Shown piece by piece: positions 44,039 through 52,461 of a stretch of 64,000 bases of DNA. Source of the stretch: DASZVB01 sp036272055 (GTDB lineage Bacteria > Myxococcota_A > Polyangia > Polyangiales > Polyangiaceae); assembly GCA_036272055.1 (NCBI GenBank), contig DATAZL010000125.1, positions 28,383 to 92,382 on the forward strand. The letters are read 5' to 3'. The notes under the pieces were generated by a model. It did not search any database and was not told where the DNA came from. It saw only the letters and a list, made by a program, of their open reading frames with translations. The first letter of the stretch is position 1; the number at the start of each line of letters is the position of its first letter. Made by a program: the position numbers and the translations under genes.

Positions 44039-44163
44039 GTTGCGGTCCTTCGCTGTTGCCAGTCGCTTCTGACGTCATCCTGCGTCGCTCGGCCCGGCGC
44101 GAGTAGACGGCTCGCCCGTGGAAGACCTTTGCGTTCAAGTTACGAATCGGTCAGCGTTGCGCG

Positions 44164-45048
44164 ATGGACTTGCTCGACAAGATGGCGACCTTCGTCCGGG
44201 TCGTGGAGGCGGGGAGCTTCTCGACGGCCGCGAAGCAGCTCCGGATCTCGGCCGCCGCGGTGAGCCGGCAGATCGCGACGCTCGAGGGCGAGCTCGGGAG
44301 CACGTTGCTCGAGCGCTCCACGCGCCGGATGTCCATCACCGCGTCCGGACGCCGTTACTACGAGCGCTGTCTCGCGATCCTGCGCGACGTCGAGGACGCG
44401 CAGAACGTCGCGAGGGCGCGCGCCGTGGAGGGACTCCTCGTCGTGAGCACGCCGGTCACCTTCGGGCTCGCCCGCGTCGTGCCGTATCTACCGACGCTGA
44501 TGACGAAACATGCCGGTATTCGCATCGATCTGCGGCTCGAAGATCATCTCGTCGATCTGGCGCTCGACGGCATCGACGTCGCGATCCGCGTCGGCGGCGC
44601 CCTGCCCGAGGCTCTGATCGCGCACCCGCTCTTCTCGTTTCGCCGGATCACGGTCGCGTCCCCCGACTACACGAAGCGCCGCGGAGAACCGAAGACGCCC
44701 GAGGCGCTCGCCCGACACGACGCGCTGGCGTACGCGCCGGGCCCCGCCGCCGACACGTTTTCGCTCTCCGACGGCGAGCGAGAAACACGCGTCCGCGTGA
44801 ACGTGAAGTTCCGGAGCAACGCGCTCCACGCCGTCCGCGACCTAGCCCTGAGCGGCAGCGGCGTCGCCCTCCTGCCCGACTGGCTGGTAGCGGGCGACGT
44901 CAAATCCGGTGCACTCCGCCGCGTCCTTCCTTCATGGACAACGGACCCCGTGACCGTCCACGCCCTCCACCGAACCATCCACCGCGGCTCACCGCGAGTG
45001 AAAGCCCTCGTCGAACATCTCCGGACGGCGTACGCGAACGATCCCTGA
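44164..45048 (+). CDS. LysR-family transcriptional regulator
   Basis: 294 residues: N-terminal helix-turn-helix with MATFVRVVEAGSFSTAAKQL and ISAAAVSRQIATLEGELG, then an effector-binding domain (LVVSTPVTFGLARVVPYLP, LDGIDVAIRVGGALP, GSGVALLPDWLV). It resembles the AaeR/DmlR-like group that usually sits next to SDR or quinone reductase genes. It is divergent from the SDR gene and probably regulates it. I could not define a T-N11-A operator in the 125-base gap. Confidence 0.92.
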   Translation: MDLLDKMATFVRVVEAGSFSTAAKQLRISAAAVSRQIATLEGELGSTLLERSTRRMSITASGRRYYERCLAILRDVEDAQNVARARAVEGLLVVSTPVTFGLARVVPYLPTLMTKHAGIRIDLRLEDHLVDLALDGIDVAIRVGGALPEALIAHPLFSFRRITVASPDYTKRRGEPKTPEALARHDALAYAPGPAADTFSLSDGERETRVRVNVKFRSNALHAVRDLALSGSGVALLPDWLVAGDVKSGALRRVLPSWTTDPVTVHALHRTIHRGSPRVKALVEHLRTAYANDP

Positions 45049-45078
45049 GAGGTGTGGTGGGCTGCACACGGCCGCTCG

Positions 45079-45708
45079 TCAGCGCTTCTTCGGCCGATAC
45101 AGATGCGCGACGGCGCCAGTCTCGAAGGCTCTTGCGTAGTCGAGCTCGAGATCGACAGGTTCCTCGAGGCTCGAAAAAAGAGGAAGCCCGCGACCGAGCG
45201 CGATGGGATGCGTGAGGATGAAGTATTCATCGACCAGCCCCGTCTTCACGACGTTCTGCGCCAGGCTCGCGCCGCCATAAAGGACAATGTCCTTGCCTGG
45301 CTCCTCTTTCAGCCGACGAAGCTCTGCGGAAAGCTCACCCGACAGCACACGAGGATTGCGCCAGCTCTCGAGCACCGCAGCCGTCGGCTGCGCCTTCCTT
45401 GCGTCTTTCAACGCGGGTGCGGGCCCGTCGACGTCGCGCGTGAGCTCGGCGAGGCTCCGATGCGAGAAGACCACTTTCGGAATGGCATTCATCGGTTCGG
45501 CGAATACCTCCGTCGACCAGGGCCAGTAGGTCGCCATCTCGCGATACGTGAAGCTGCCCATGGCATGAAGACCGGCGTGGCAAATCAGCTCGAGCTCCCA
45601 GCCGTTCGACCCCTTGTCCGAGCTGCGGAAAATCCAGTCTTGCTTGCCGTCGGGCCCAACGACGAATCCATCGAGAGACATCGACATCTTCAGGATCAGC
45701 TTTCTCAT
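45079..45708 (-). CDS. dihydrofolate reductase-like protein (RibD C-terminal family)
   Basis: 209 residues from ATG 45708, fixed by GGAGGT five bases upstream. RKLILKMSMSLDGFVVGPDG is the typical start of this reductase fold; later KDIVLYGGASLAQNVVKTGL holds the cofactor site and VDEYFILTHPIALGRGLPLF follows. Members reduce flavin or pterin intermediates, or are uncharacterised YyaP/YwjB-like proteins. Converges with the LysR gene. Substrate unknown. Confidence 0.87.
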   Translation of the reverse strand: MRKLILKMSMSLDGFVVGPDGKQDWIFRSSDKGSNGWELELICHAGLHAMGSFTYREMATYWPWSTEVFAEPMNAIPKVVFSHRSLAELTRDVDGPAPALKDARKAQPTAAVLESWRNPRVLSGELSAELRRLKEEPGKDIVLYGGASLAQNVVKTGLVDEYFILTHPIALGRGLPLFSSLEEPVDLELDYARAFETGAVAHLYRPKKR

Positions 45709-45787
45709 CGTGCACCTCCGTCCAAGCGTGCAAAGCAATTCGAGTGCCAATGGGAGGCGGATTTCGACCGGGCTCCTGAGTCGCGAC

Positions 45788-47845
45788 TCAGAACGCGAGC
45801 TTCATGATGCTGCCGTTCGTTGCGCCGTCGCCGGTGTTGGACCAGTAGACGGCGTTGGTCGTGACGACGATGTCGAAGACGCTGGAGACGAGCTTGGAGA
45901 GGGGCTCGGGGGTGCCACCGGCCTTGGCTAGACGGTAGAGGTTCGAGTCGTCGGCGAAGTATAGGTAGCTGGCGTCGACGACGAGGGGGGACGTCTGGGC
46001 GATGTTCGCGACGGCAAGGTGCGTCGGGGTGCCGGTGAAGTTCGTCGCGAGGACGCGGTAGAGGTTCGGGATGCCTTGAGCGTCGTTCTTCGAGAAGTAG
46101 ACGTAGGTGCCGTCGGCGGCCACGGCGTAGGCGGTGCCGACCTTGAGATCCACTGCCGCTTCGGCGCCGCTGATCGGCGCGCGGTACACGTCGAGGAAGG
46201 AGATATAGACGTGAGTCGCGTCGACGGCGATGGACGTCGCCGCGCCTTGCAGCTCGGGAATGAGCTCTACAGGGCCGCCCGCGATGGGGTGCTTATAGAC
46301 ATTCGCGTTGGCGCCGTTGAGGCCGTTCGTCCAGTAGATGTTCGTCCCGTCCACGGCGAGGCGCGACGGGCTAGCGGCCTCGGCGGGCTGACTGGCGGCA
46401 GATAAGAAGACGTTGGGTGAGGTGCCGCCGTCGAAAACACTATAGATGGCGCCGTCGTTCTGGTGACTGCCCTGATCGGTCCAGTAGACGTATTGCCCGG
46501 CGACGATGATGTCGTAGGGGTACACCTGCGACGTCGCAACCGGTGTCTGGGCTCCGCCGTTGAGGCCGACGCGCATGACGCGGCCGCCTCCCGATGTTCC
46601 GTCGCACCAGTGGACGTAGTTGTCGTCGACGGCGATCCCTCGCGGCACCGGCAAGCCGGTCGCGAGCGGCAACTCGACGCACTTTTGCCCGGAGCACATG
46701 CCGCCGAGGCAGCTATGGCCGCATGCGCCGCACGTGTCGGCGGCGTTGAGGTTCGTCTCGCAGCCGTCGTCGGGCTTCGTCCTGGTCGTGCTGCAATCGG
46801 CGAAGCCGGTGTTGCACGCGGGCGCGCACGCGCCGGCGACGCAGCTTCGCGCCCTGGCGTTGGTCGTCGAGCAGGCGAGGTCGCACGAGCCGCAGTGGTC
46901 GGCGTTACCTTGCAGGTCCACCTCGCAGCCGTCCTTGCCGTCGCCGTTGCAGTCGCCGTGGGTCCCGTCGCAGGTCGCCTTGCAGACGCCTGCGGTGCAG
47001 ACGCGCGCCGTCGTTCCGGCAGCCGAGCAAGCAGTGCCGCATGCGCCGCAATGATCCGGGTCGTCTCCGAGGGTCACCTCGCAGCCGTCGAAGCCGTCCT
47101 TGTTGCAGTCGGCGTGGGCCGTGTCGCAGGTCGGCGCGCAGACGGCCGCGGTGCAGGCGCGTGTCGCGGTACCGACGGCGCCGCACTTCTTGGTGCAGCC
47201 GCCGCAGTGATCCGGGTCGCCCGCGGTGTTCACCTCGCAGCCGTCCTTGCCGTCGCCGTTACAGTCGGCGTGGGTCGCGTCGCACGTCGCCTTGCATGCG
47301 CCCTTCTGGCATCCGTTTGCGGCGGTGCCGTCGGCGGCACACGCGGTCTCGCATTTTCCGCAGTGAGTGGCGTCGCTGTTCAGATCGACTTCACAGCCGT
47401 CGTCGGCCTTGCCGTTGCAGTCGGCAAAGCCGGCAGGGCACACGATGCCGGCGTCATTGCCGTCCATCCCGGCGTCGGGGCTCGACGGGGTGCCCGAGTC
47501 GAGTGACGTCGTGCCGCCGTTCGGCGTTCCGGCGCTACCGCCGCTGCCATCGACGCCCGCCCCGCCGGCTGCTGGCGTCGCGCCGGCTCCTGCCGTGGCA
47601 CCCGCTCCTGCCGTCGCGCCGGTGCCGGCACTGCCGCCAGATGACGTGCCGCCGACGCCACCCGTGCTCATGGATTCCCCCGAACCTGCATCACGATGGA
47701 GACCGGCGTCCGGTTCCGCACACGTGTGCGTCGTCGTGCAGTTGCTGAACGAATCGGAGCACCCGACGAGCGCCGCCGTCGTCACGAGCCACGCCGCAAT
47801 GACGCATCCCAGCCGAGCGGTATCCACGCCACGAAACTCGAACAT
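45788..47845 (-). CDS. lipoprotein with Cys-rich repeats and beta-propeller
   Basis: 685 residues. Leader with ALVGC lipobox, a Gly/Ala/Thr linker including ATAGAGATAGAGATP, then about five Cys-rich units of 45-50 residues, each with HADCNxDGxDGCEV and DHCGxCxxxC, and a C-terminal six- or seven-bladed propeller (about residues 390-685) with rungs such as VHWCDGTSGGGRVMRVGLNG and IYWTNGLNGANANVYKHPI. Proteins of this layout are common in myxobacteria and are probably on the cell surface. The Cys units may bind calcium or form disulfide-rigid spacers. Function unknown. Confidence 0.82.
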   Translation of the reverse strand: MFEFRGVDTARLGCVIAAWLVTTAALVGCSDSFSNCTTTHTCAEPDAGLHRDAGSGESMSTGGVGGTSSGGSAGTGATAGAGATAGAGATPAAGGAGVDGSGGSAGTPNGGTTSLDSGTPSSPDAGMDGNDAGIVCPAGFADCNGKADDGCEVDLNSDATHCGKCETACAADGTAANGCQKGACKATCDATHADCNGDGKDGCEVNTAGDPDHCGGCTKKCGAVGTATRACTAAVCAPTCDTAHADCNKDGFDGCEVTLGDDPDHCGACGTACSAAGTTARVCTAGVCKATCDGTHGDCNGDGKDGCEVDLQGNADHCGSCDLACSTTNARARSCVAGACAPACNTGFADCSTTRTKPDDGCETNLNAADTCGACGHSCLGGMCSGQKCVELPLATGLPVPRGIAVDDNYVHWCDGTSGGGRVMRVGLNGGAQTPVATSQVYPYDIIVAGQYVYWTDQGSHQNDGAIYSVFDGGTSPNVFLSAASQPAEAASPSRLAVDGTNIYWTNGLNGANANVYKHPIAGGPVELIPELQGAATSIAVDATHVYISFLDVYRAPISGAEAAVDLKVGTAYAVAADGTYVYFSKNDAQGIPNLYRVLATNFTGTPTHLAVANIAQTSPLVVDASYLYFADDSNLYRLAKAGGTPEPLSKLVSSVFDIVVTTNAVYWSNTGDGATNGSIMKLAF

Positions 47846-48189
47846 GAGCCTGTCCCGTCCCTTGTAAGCTGAGCCCCCGGTCGCGTTCCGACCCGGTCAG
47901 CGGCGGGTGCGTAGCACGTCCCCCGCGACGCGCACCATGGGCGATACGGCTCGCTCGCGACGGATGGCAAAGGGCACCTATTCGCTCGAATCTTCGCCAC
48001 TTCGTGAAGCTCGAATCGAGCCGTAAACGTGCTTACGCGGCCTTCGATGGGCTTCTCGGAGGCGTCGCGTCCGGATAGCGGCGCTCCCGGGGACGACTCG
48101 TTCGTCGAAGCGTGCGCCGGCGAAGGACCGCCCGCTCGTGCCGAAATCCGCACTACCGGGACTGTGGCGAGGAGAGCAAAACGGAAACC
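47846..48189. other. intergenic region without supported gene
   Basis: About 340 bases between the large propeller lipoprotein and the remnant that starts at 48190. Frames are open on both strands because of base composition, but none shows a leader, ribosome site or known motif. It probably holds the lipoprotein promoter. Confidence 0.5.
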
Positions 48190-48799
48190 ATGGATGCCAC
48201 GGTGCTCATCGACGCCGTCGTTCGACAGACGACGGTGCTCATCGCGGGTCAGACCGTCCTCGACGATGTGCGGCAAGGGCGCGATGTGCCTCTGCGCCGT
48301 GTGCACCATCGCCTGCGAGTCGTCGGGCGCGTGCAGGAGCGGACCGCCCGACTCGGCGTGCTTCGACAGAGCGTCGTTCTCCGGCTGCGCGAAGGCGTCT
48401 TCCGCACCAGCGTCGCTCTGCGTGCGCGCATCGATGACGACCACGGTGAGTGACGCGGGAACGCCGCCCGCCGCGCACGACGCAGGCGCGCCACCCGCCG
48501 CGCAGGTGGACGCGGGCCCGCCGCCGCCGGCGAATCCCACCGGCGACTGCGCATTGCCGAAGACGCCTGCCGGCGACGACGTCGAGGTACCGGATTGTCA
48601 GAACCCGCTGTCGCGCGCGTACTGGCACGTGAAGTGGCAGGCGTCGGAAGGGGCGGCGTACATCATTCCCGCCGGCGGCTGCGGTTCGATTCAGCGCGTC
48701 TGCGCGAAATGCGCAGTGTCAAACGGGTGCACCGACACCACGTCCCTCGGGGCTTGCGCCGGGGGGTGTATTCCCAACGAGGCCTTCTGCCCGTTCTGA
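48190..48799 (+). pseudogene. chimeric remnant: start of one gene joined to the Cys-rich tail of another
   Basis: ATG 48190 begins MDATVLIDAVVRQTTVLIA, which I recognise as the N-terminus of a myxobacterial regulator-like family, but the match ends at about 48246. From about 48265, in another frame, a Cys-rich stretch begins (MCGKGAMCLCAVCTIACESS), followed by an Ala/Pro/Asp linker and a C-terminal domain with QNPLSRAYWHVKWQASEGAA and SNGCTDTTSLGACAGGC, ending at 48799. The tail looks like a secreted protein but has no signal peptide. A deletion fusing two genes would explain it. The tail could still be expressed. Confidence 0.5.
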
Positions 48800-48859
48800 A
48801 CTGCCGACGAACCCCAGGCGGTCACCGGCTAGCCCACTCGCGCCGATGACGGTGCTACA

Positions 48860-49201
48860 TTGTCGCCCGTGCTTCCGGCCGCCATCACATCGGTGACGAC
48901 GCGCTTCCGCGACGCCCTGCGCGGCCGCTTCGGAGCGCGCCTACGGGAATGCGTCGTGTATGGCTCGTGGGCTCGCGGCGAGGCCGGCGAGGAGAGCGAT
49001 CTGGACTTGTTCGTCGTCGTCGACGGCCTGACGGAGGACGAGCACCGCGAGGTTTTGAGCCTCGCCTACGACGTCGACGCGCTGGACGACGAGCCCTTTG
49101 GGCTCTCGCCGCTCGTCCACTCGACGGAGCAGGCCGCCGAATTGCGACAGCGCGGCCGCCGTCTCTTCGCCGACATCGCCCGGGAAGGCATCGCGCTGTG
49201 A
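48860..49201 (+). CDS. mntA: MntA-type nucleotidyltransferase antitoxin
   Basis: 113 residues from TTG 48860 (GTG 48869 is an alternative). The minimal nucleotidyltransferase signature is exact: GS at 35-36, ten residues, then Asp47-Leu48-Asp49 (GSWARGEAGEESDLDLF). In MntA/HepT systems this protein AMPylates a tyrosine of the HEPN toxin and silences it. The HEPN gene follows with a GTGA overlap, so this is a complete pair. Confidence 0.87.
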   Translation: MSPVLPAAITSVTTRFRDALRGRFGARLRECVVYGSWARGEAGEESDLDLFVVVDGLTEDEHREVLSLAYDVDALDDEPFGLSPLVHSTEQAAELRQRGRRLFADIAREGIAL

Positions 49202-49605
49202 CGGACGATGCTCGCAAGCGCAGCATCGCGGCGGAGCTCGCGCGTGGAAAGGACGCGCTCGAGTCTGCCGCTATACTGGTGCAAGCAGGCAAATACGCCG
49301 ACGCCGTGAGCCGCGCCTATTACGGAGCGATGCACCACGTGCGCGCTTTGCTCCCCACCGAAGGTACCGAACCAGCAACACATCAGGGGCTTCAACGGCT
49401 CCTCTCTCGCGACTTCGTTCGCGCAGGGCGCGTCGACGCGGAGACGGCGCGCGCGTTCTCGGCGCTGGAGAAATTCAGGCAAGACGCGGACTACACATCC
49501 GAGATCGTCTTCACCGCCGACGCAGCCGCCAGAGACGTCGAGAGCGCAAATCACATCGCAGAGACGGTGCGGCGGATACTCTTCGACGGCACCTGGCTCG
49601 ACTGA
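49198..49605 (+). CDS. hepT: HEPN-domain toxin (HepT-like)
   Basis: 135 residues from GTG 49198, overlapping the antitoxin stop. The HEPN RNase motif R-x(4-6)-H is SRAYYGAMHH (Arg39, His46), with the adjacent Tyr pair as AMPylation candidates. Four helices follow the usual HEPN layout (LESAAILVQAGKYADAV, then LLSRDFV and AFSALEKFRQDADY). It should be an RNase toxin that is neutralised by the preceding nucleotidyltransferase. Converges with the deaminase gene two bases away. Confidence 0.87.
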   Translation: MTDDARKRSIAAELARGKDALESAAILVQAGKYADAVSRAYYGAMHHVRALLPTEGTEPATHQGLQRLLSRDFVRAGRVDAETARAFSALEKFRQDADYTSEIVFTADAAARDVESANHIAETVRRILFDGTWLD

Positions 49606-49607
49606 CA

Positions 49608-51020
49608 TCAGTCGCCGCGCACGAGTTGCGCCGCGAGCGCATCGTGTCGGGCGATGAGGGGCCGGAGCTCGACGGTTTGTAGCTCACCCTGTCGCACCAC
49701 GACACGGCCATCGACGATCGTGTACGCCGCTCTCGTCGGCTCGCACAGCGTGAGCGCTGCGACAGGATCGTGTACTGCACCGCCGGCAAAGCCGATCGCG
49801 CGCACGTCGAAGATCGCCAGGTCGGCGGCGAAACCGGGGGCGAGCTGCCCGACGTCGTCCCGGCCGAGCACGCGGGCGCCGCCTCGTGTCGCGATCCGGA
49901 GCGCGTCGCGGGCGCTCATCGAGCGCGGCCCTGCGTCGCATCCGAAGGGCCCTTCGAGCGAACGACCGACGCGCGCGAGCAGCATCGCTTGGCGCGCCTC
50001 GGCTAGCAGGTGTCCGCTGTCGTTGCTCGCGCTCCCGTCGACACCGAGCCCGACCGGCACGCCGGCGTCGAGCATGCGACGGATCGGCGCGATCCCCGAC
50101 GCCAGGCGCATGTTGCTCGATGGACAGTGCGCGACGCCGGTGCCGGTCGCCGCGAAACGACCGATCGCGCCGTCGTCGAGCTTCACGCAGTGCGCATGCC
50201 AGACGTCGTCGCCGACCCAGCCGACGGAGTCGACGTACTCGACGGGCGACATGCCGAAGCGCTCACGGCAGTACGCGATGTCGTGGTCGTTCTCGGCAAG
50301 ATGCGTGTGGAGGCGCGCGCCGAGCGAGCGGGCGAGCTCCGCCGAGTCGCGCATCAGCTCGCGGCTCACCGTGAAGGGCGAGCAGGGCGCGGCCACGACG
50401 CGAAGCATGCCGTAACGATTCGCGTCGTGATACGTCTCGATGAGCCGCTGCGTCTCTTCGAGGATCGCGTCTTCCTTCTCGACGATGCGATCGGGCGGCA
50501 ACCCGCCCTTGCTCTCGCCGACACTCAGGCTGCCGCGTGCCGCGTGAAAGCGCATGCCGATCGTCTGCGCGGCGGCGATGCTGTCGTCGAGCCGTACGCC
50601 GTTCGGATAGATATACAGATGGTCGCTGCTCGTCGTGCAGCCGGAGAGGAGCAGTTCCGCCATCGCGACCGTCGTCGAGACGTGCACCATCTCCGGCGTG
50701 AGACGCGCCCAGATCGGAAACAGCACCTTCAACCATGCGAAGAGCTCGGCGTCCTGCGCGTCGGGGATGGCGCGCGTCAGCGACTGGAACATGTGATGAT
50801 GCGTGTTCACGAGACCCGGGATCACGACGTGACCATGCGCGTCGATGACCTCCGTCGCCGTCGCGCGCATCTCCGGCATGACGTCGCGCGCCGGCCCGAC
50901 CCACTCGATGACGTTGCCCCGTATCAGGATGCTCGCGTCGCGATACTCCGTGCCCATGTCGTCGAAGGTCGCGAGCGCCTCGGCGTGCTCGATGAGGAGG
51001 ACTGACTTCGTGGTCGTCAT
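49608..51020 (-). CDS. 8-oxoguanine deaminase (amidohydrolase)
   Basis: 470 residues. Metal-dependent amidohydrolase with NTHHHMFQSLTRAIP, GCTTSSDHLYIYPNG, RVVAAPCSPF, HTHLAEND, WHAHCVKL and GLGVDGSASND, each carrying a zinc ligand or substrate residue. The combination AELFAWLKVLFPIWARLTPE and HLYIYPNG is what I know from 8-oxoguanine deaminases of Pseudomonas rather than atrazine or guanine deaminases. It converts 8-oxoguanine to urate, removing oxidised bases. Stands alone; 66-90 bases from the divergent vWA lipoprotein. Confidence 0.85.
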   Translation of the reverse strand: MTTTKSVLLIEHAEALATFDDMGTEYRDASILIRGNVIEWVGPARDVMPEMRATATEVIDAHGHVVIPGLVNTHHHMFQSLTRAIPDAQDAELFAWLKVLFPIWARLTPEMVHVSTTVAMAELLLSGCTTSSDHLYIYPNGVRLDDSIAAAQTIGMRFHAARGSLSVGESKGGLPPDRIVEKEDAILEETQRLIETYHDANRYGMLRVVAAPCSPFTVSRELMRDSAELARSLGARLHTHLAENDHDIAYCRERFGMSPVEYVDSVGWVGDDVWHAHCVKLDDGAIGRFAATGTGVAHCPSSNMRLASGIAPIRRMLDAGVPVGLGVDGSASNDSGHLLAEARQAMLLARVGRSLEGPFGCDAGPRSMSARDALRIATRGGARVLGRDDVGQLAPGFAADLAIFDVRAIGFAGGAVHDPVAALTLCEPTRAAYTIVDGRVVVRQGELQTVELRPLIARHDALAAQLVRGD

Positions 51021-51110
51021 GGCGGCAGCGTCTCATCATCCCGCTTCCGGAAGATTTCGCGTCGCCTTCTGACGTAGAGTGGCGCCGTGAGTACGGTCCT
51101 GCCCGGTTTC

Positions 51111-51115
51111 GGAGG
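51111..51115 (+). promoter_or_regulatory. ribosome binding site of the vWA-like lipoprotein
   Basis: GGAGG seven bases before ATG 51123. It favours this start over the GTG/ATG further upstream at 51087. Confidence 0.75.
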
Positions 51116-51122
51116 TCCGGGT

Positions 51123-52397
51123 ATGTCGTTGGGACGTCGAGCGAACGTGGTGAGGGCACTGCATGCTTGGGCGTTGGGTATGGCGTGCGGAGTGAGTGCT
51201 CTGGCGGGGTGCTCCGAAAAAGTCACCGGCGGCGCATCCACGGTGGGCAGCGGTGGGTCCGTGAATCAATCCACGTCGGCGGGCGGCGTTCCCGGCGTGG
51301 GCGGTAGCCCGGTGTACGGCGCAGGCGGAGTGGCGACCTCGACGGGCGGCAACGGGCTCACGCCGGTCGTCGATGCCGGCAAACCTGCTTCGGATTCAGG
51401 AGCGCCCCTCCTATGCTCCTCGGAGCCACTGACGAGCTCCTCGACTGCTCTGCCGTCCGACGTGCTCTTCCTCGTCGATCGCTCGAGTGCCCTCGCGTGC
51501 CCGCTCGGCGGCACGGGGATGTCGCCCTTCGACGGCATTCGTGCCGCCTTCGCTGAACTTGCCGGCATGGTGGCGACGCCGCTCGACTTCGGCATCGAGC
51601 TCTACGGCGCCGAGGAAGGCGACGGCGGCGCGTCGTGCGACTCGAAGCGTTACGAGCACCCCGATATCCCGATCGCGCCGTTCCCCGCCAACGCGACGGC
51701 GATCGAGACGGCCTTCGCAGCGCACTCGCCGGGCGAGGATGCGCCACTCCTTCCCGCGCTCACCGGCGCGGTCACCTACGCGAAGACACTCCTCGCCGCG
51801 GGCGCTCCCGCGATCGTCGTCGTGAGCGGCACCGAGCCCGTGACGTGCGGCGCGGCGACGGAGTTACAGAACGTCGCGAAGGACGCGGCGCTGTCCGGGC
51901 TCCAGCTCATGGTCATCACCGTTCCGACGCCCACCTCCGGCTGTGACGAGGCGTCCGTCTCGGCAGATCTGACGATCGCGAACGCGATCGCCGGCGCAGG
52001 GTCCCTCCGCTTCGGGTATGCGCCAACCGGTGTACAGAACGCTCCCTACGTCGTCGACCGCAACACACCCATGTTCGTGCAGCGATTCCTGGGAACCGTC
52101 TCGAGTGCGATCGATAACCAGCGCGCGAATCGGCGGTGCTCCTTCCGACTGCCGCAATTCCCGCTCGACTCTCACGCCGACCTCACTCGCTCCCTGCTCG
52201 CGAGCAAGGCAAGCGCCGTGGTCCTCTCGGAGACGACTCGAGACGCCTGTGGGCAGGCGACTTCCGGCTTCTTCTACGACGATCCGGCCAATCCCAGGGA
52301 GGTCGAGCTCTGTCCGTTCAGCTGCTACTCGCTGACGGTCGCGGCCATGCAAAGCCTCTCCGAGCCGGCCGTTAACTGGGGGTTCGCCTGCGAGTGA
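51123..52397 (+). CDS. lipoprotein with von Willebrand factor A-like domain
   Basis: 424 residues. Leader ends in ALAGC (lipobox), then a Gly/Ser/Val linker (GGVPGVGGSPVYGAGG), then a vWA-like domain starting SDVLFLVDRSSALAC. The MIDAS pattern DxSxS is present only in part (Asp, Ser, then Ala), so metal-dependent adhesion may be altered. The hydrophobic strand AIVVVSGTEPVTC and DQ-type segments follow. Cysteines in the C-terminal part probably form disulfides. Likely on the outer surface; partner unknown. Confidence 0.77.
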   Translation: MSLGRRANVVRALHAWALGMACGVSALAGCSEKVTGGASTVGSGGSVNQSTSAGGVPGVGGSPVYGAGGVATSTGGNGLTPVVDAGKPASDSGAPLLCSSEPLTSSSTALPSDVLFLVDRSSALACPLGGTGMSPFDGIRAAFAELAGMVATPLDFGIELYGAEEGDGGASCDSKRYEHPDIPIAPFPANATAIETAFAAHSPGEDAPLLPALTGAVTYAKTLLAAGAPAIVVVSGTEPVTCGAATELQNVAKDAALSGLQLMVITVPTPTSGCDEASVSADLTIANAIAGAGSLRFGYAPTGVQNAPYVVDRNTPMFVQRFLGTVSSAIDNQRANRRCSFRLPQFPLDSHADLTRSLLASKASAVVLSETTRDACGQATSGFFYDDPANPREVELCPFSCYSLTVAAMQSLSEPAVNWGFACE

Positions 52398-52461
52398 TCG
52401 AACTGACCGCCTGCGTGCATTACCCCTGCATGCGGAAGAAACCGTCCGTGACCGGAGCTCT

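Noticed and set aside
44039..44163. LysR operator (T-N11-A palindrome)
   Set aside because: I looked through the divergent gap and found no convincing palindrome with that spacing, so I do not report one.
46463..47506. Plus-strand frame of 347 codons
   Set aside because: Shadow of the Cys-rich/propeller lipoprotein; its Val/Ala/Gly pattern follows the repeats of that gene.
47782..48540. Minus-strand frame of 252 codons over the remnant region
   Set aside because: Its start lies within Ala/Pro repeats of the other strand and it runs through the lipoprotein start; no leader or motif.
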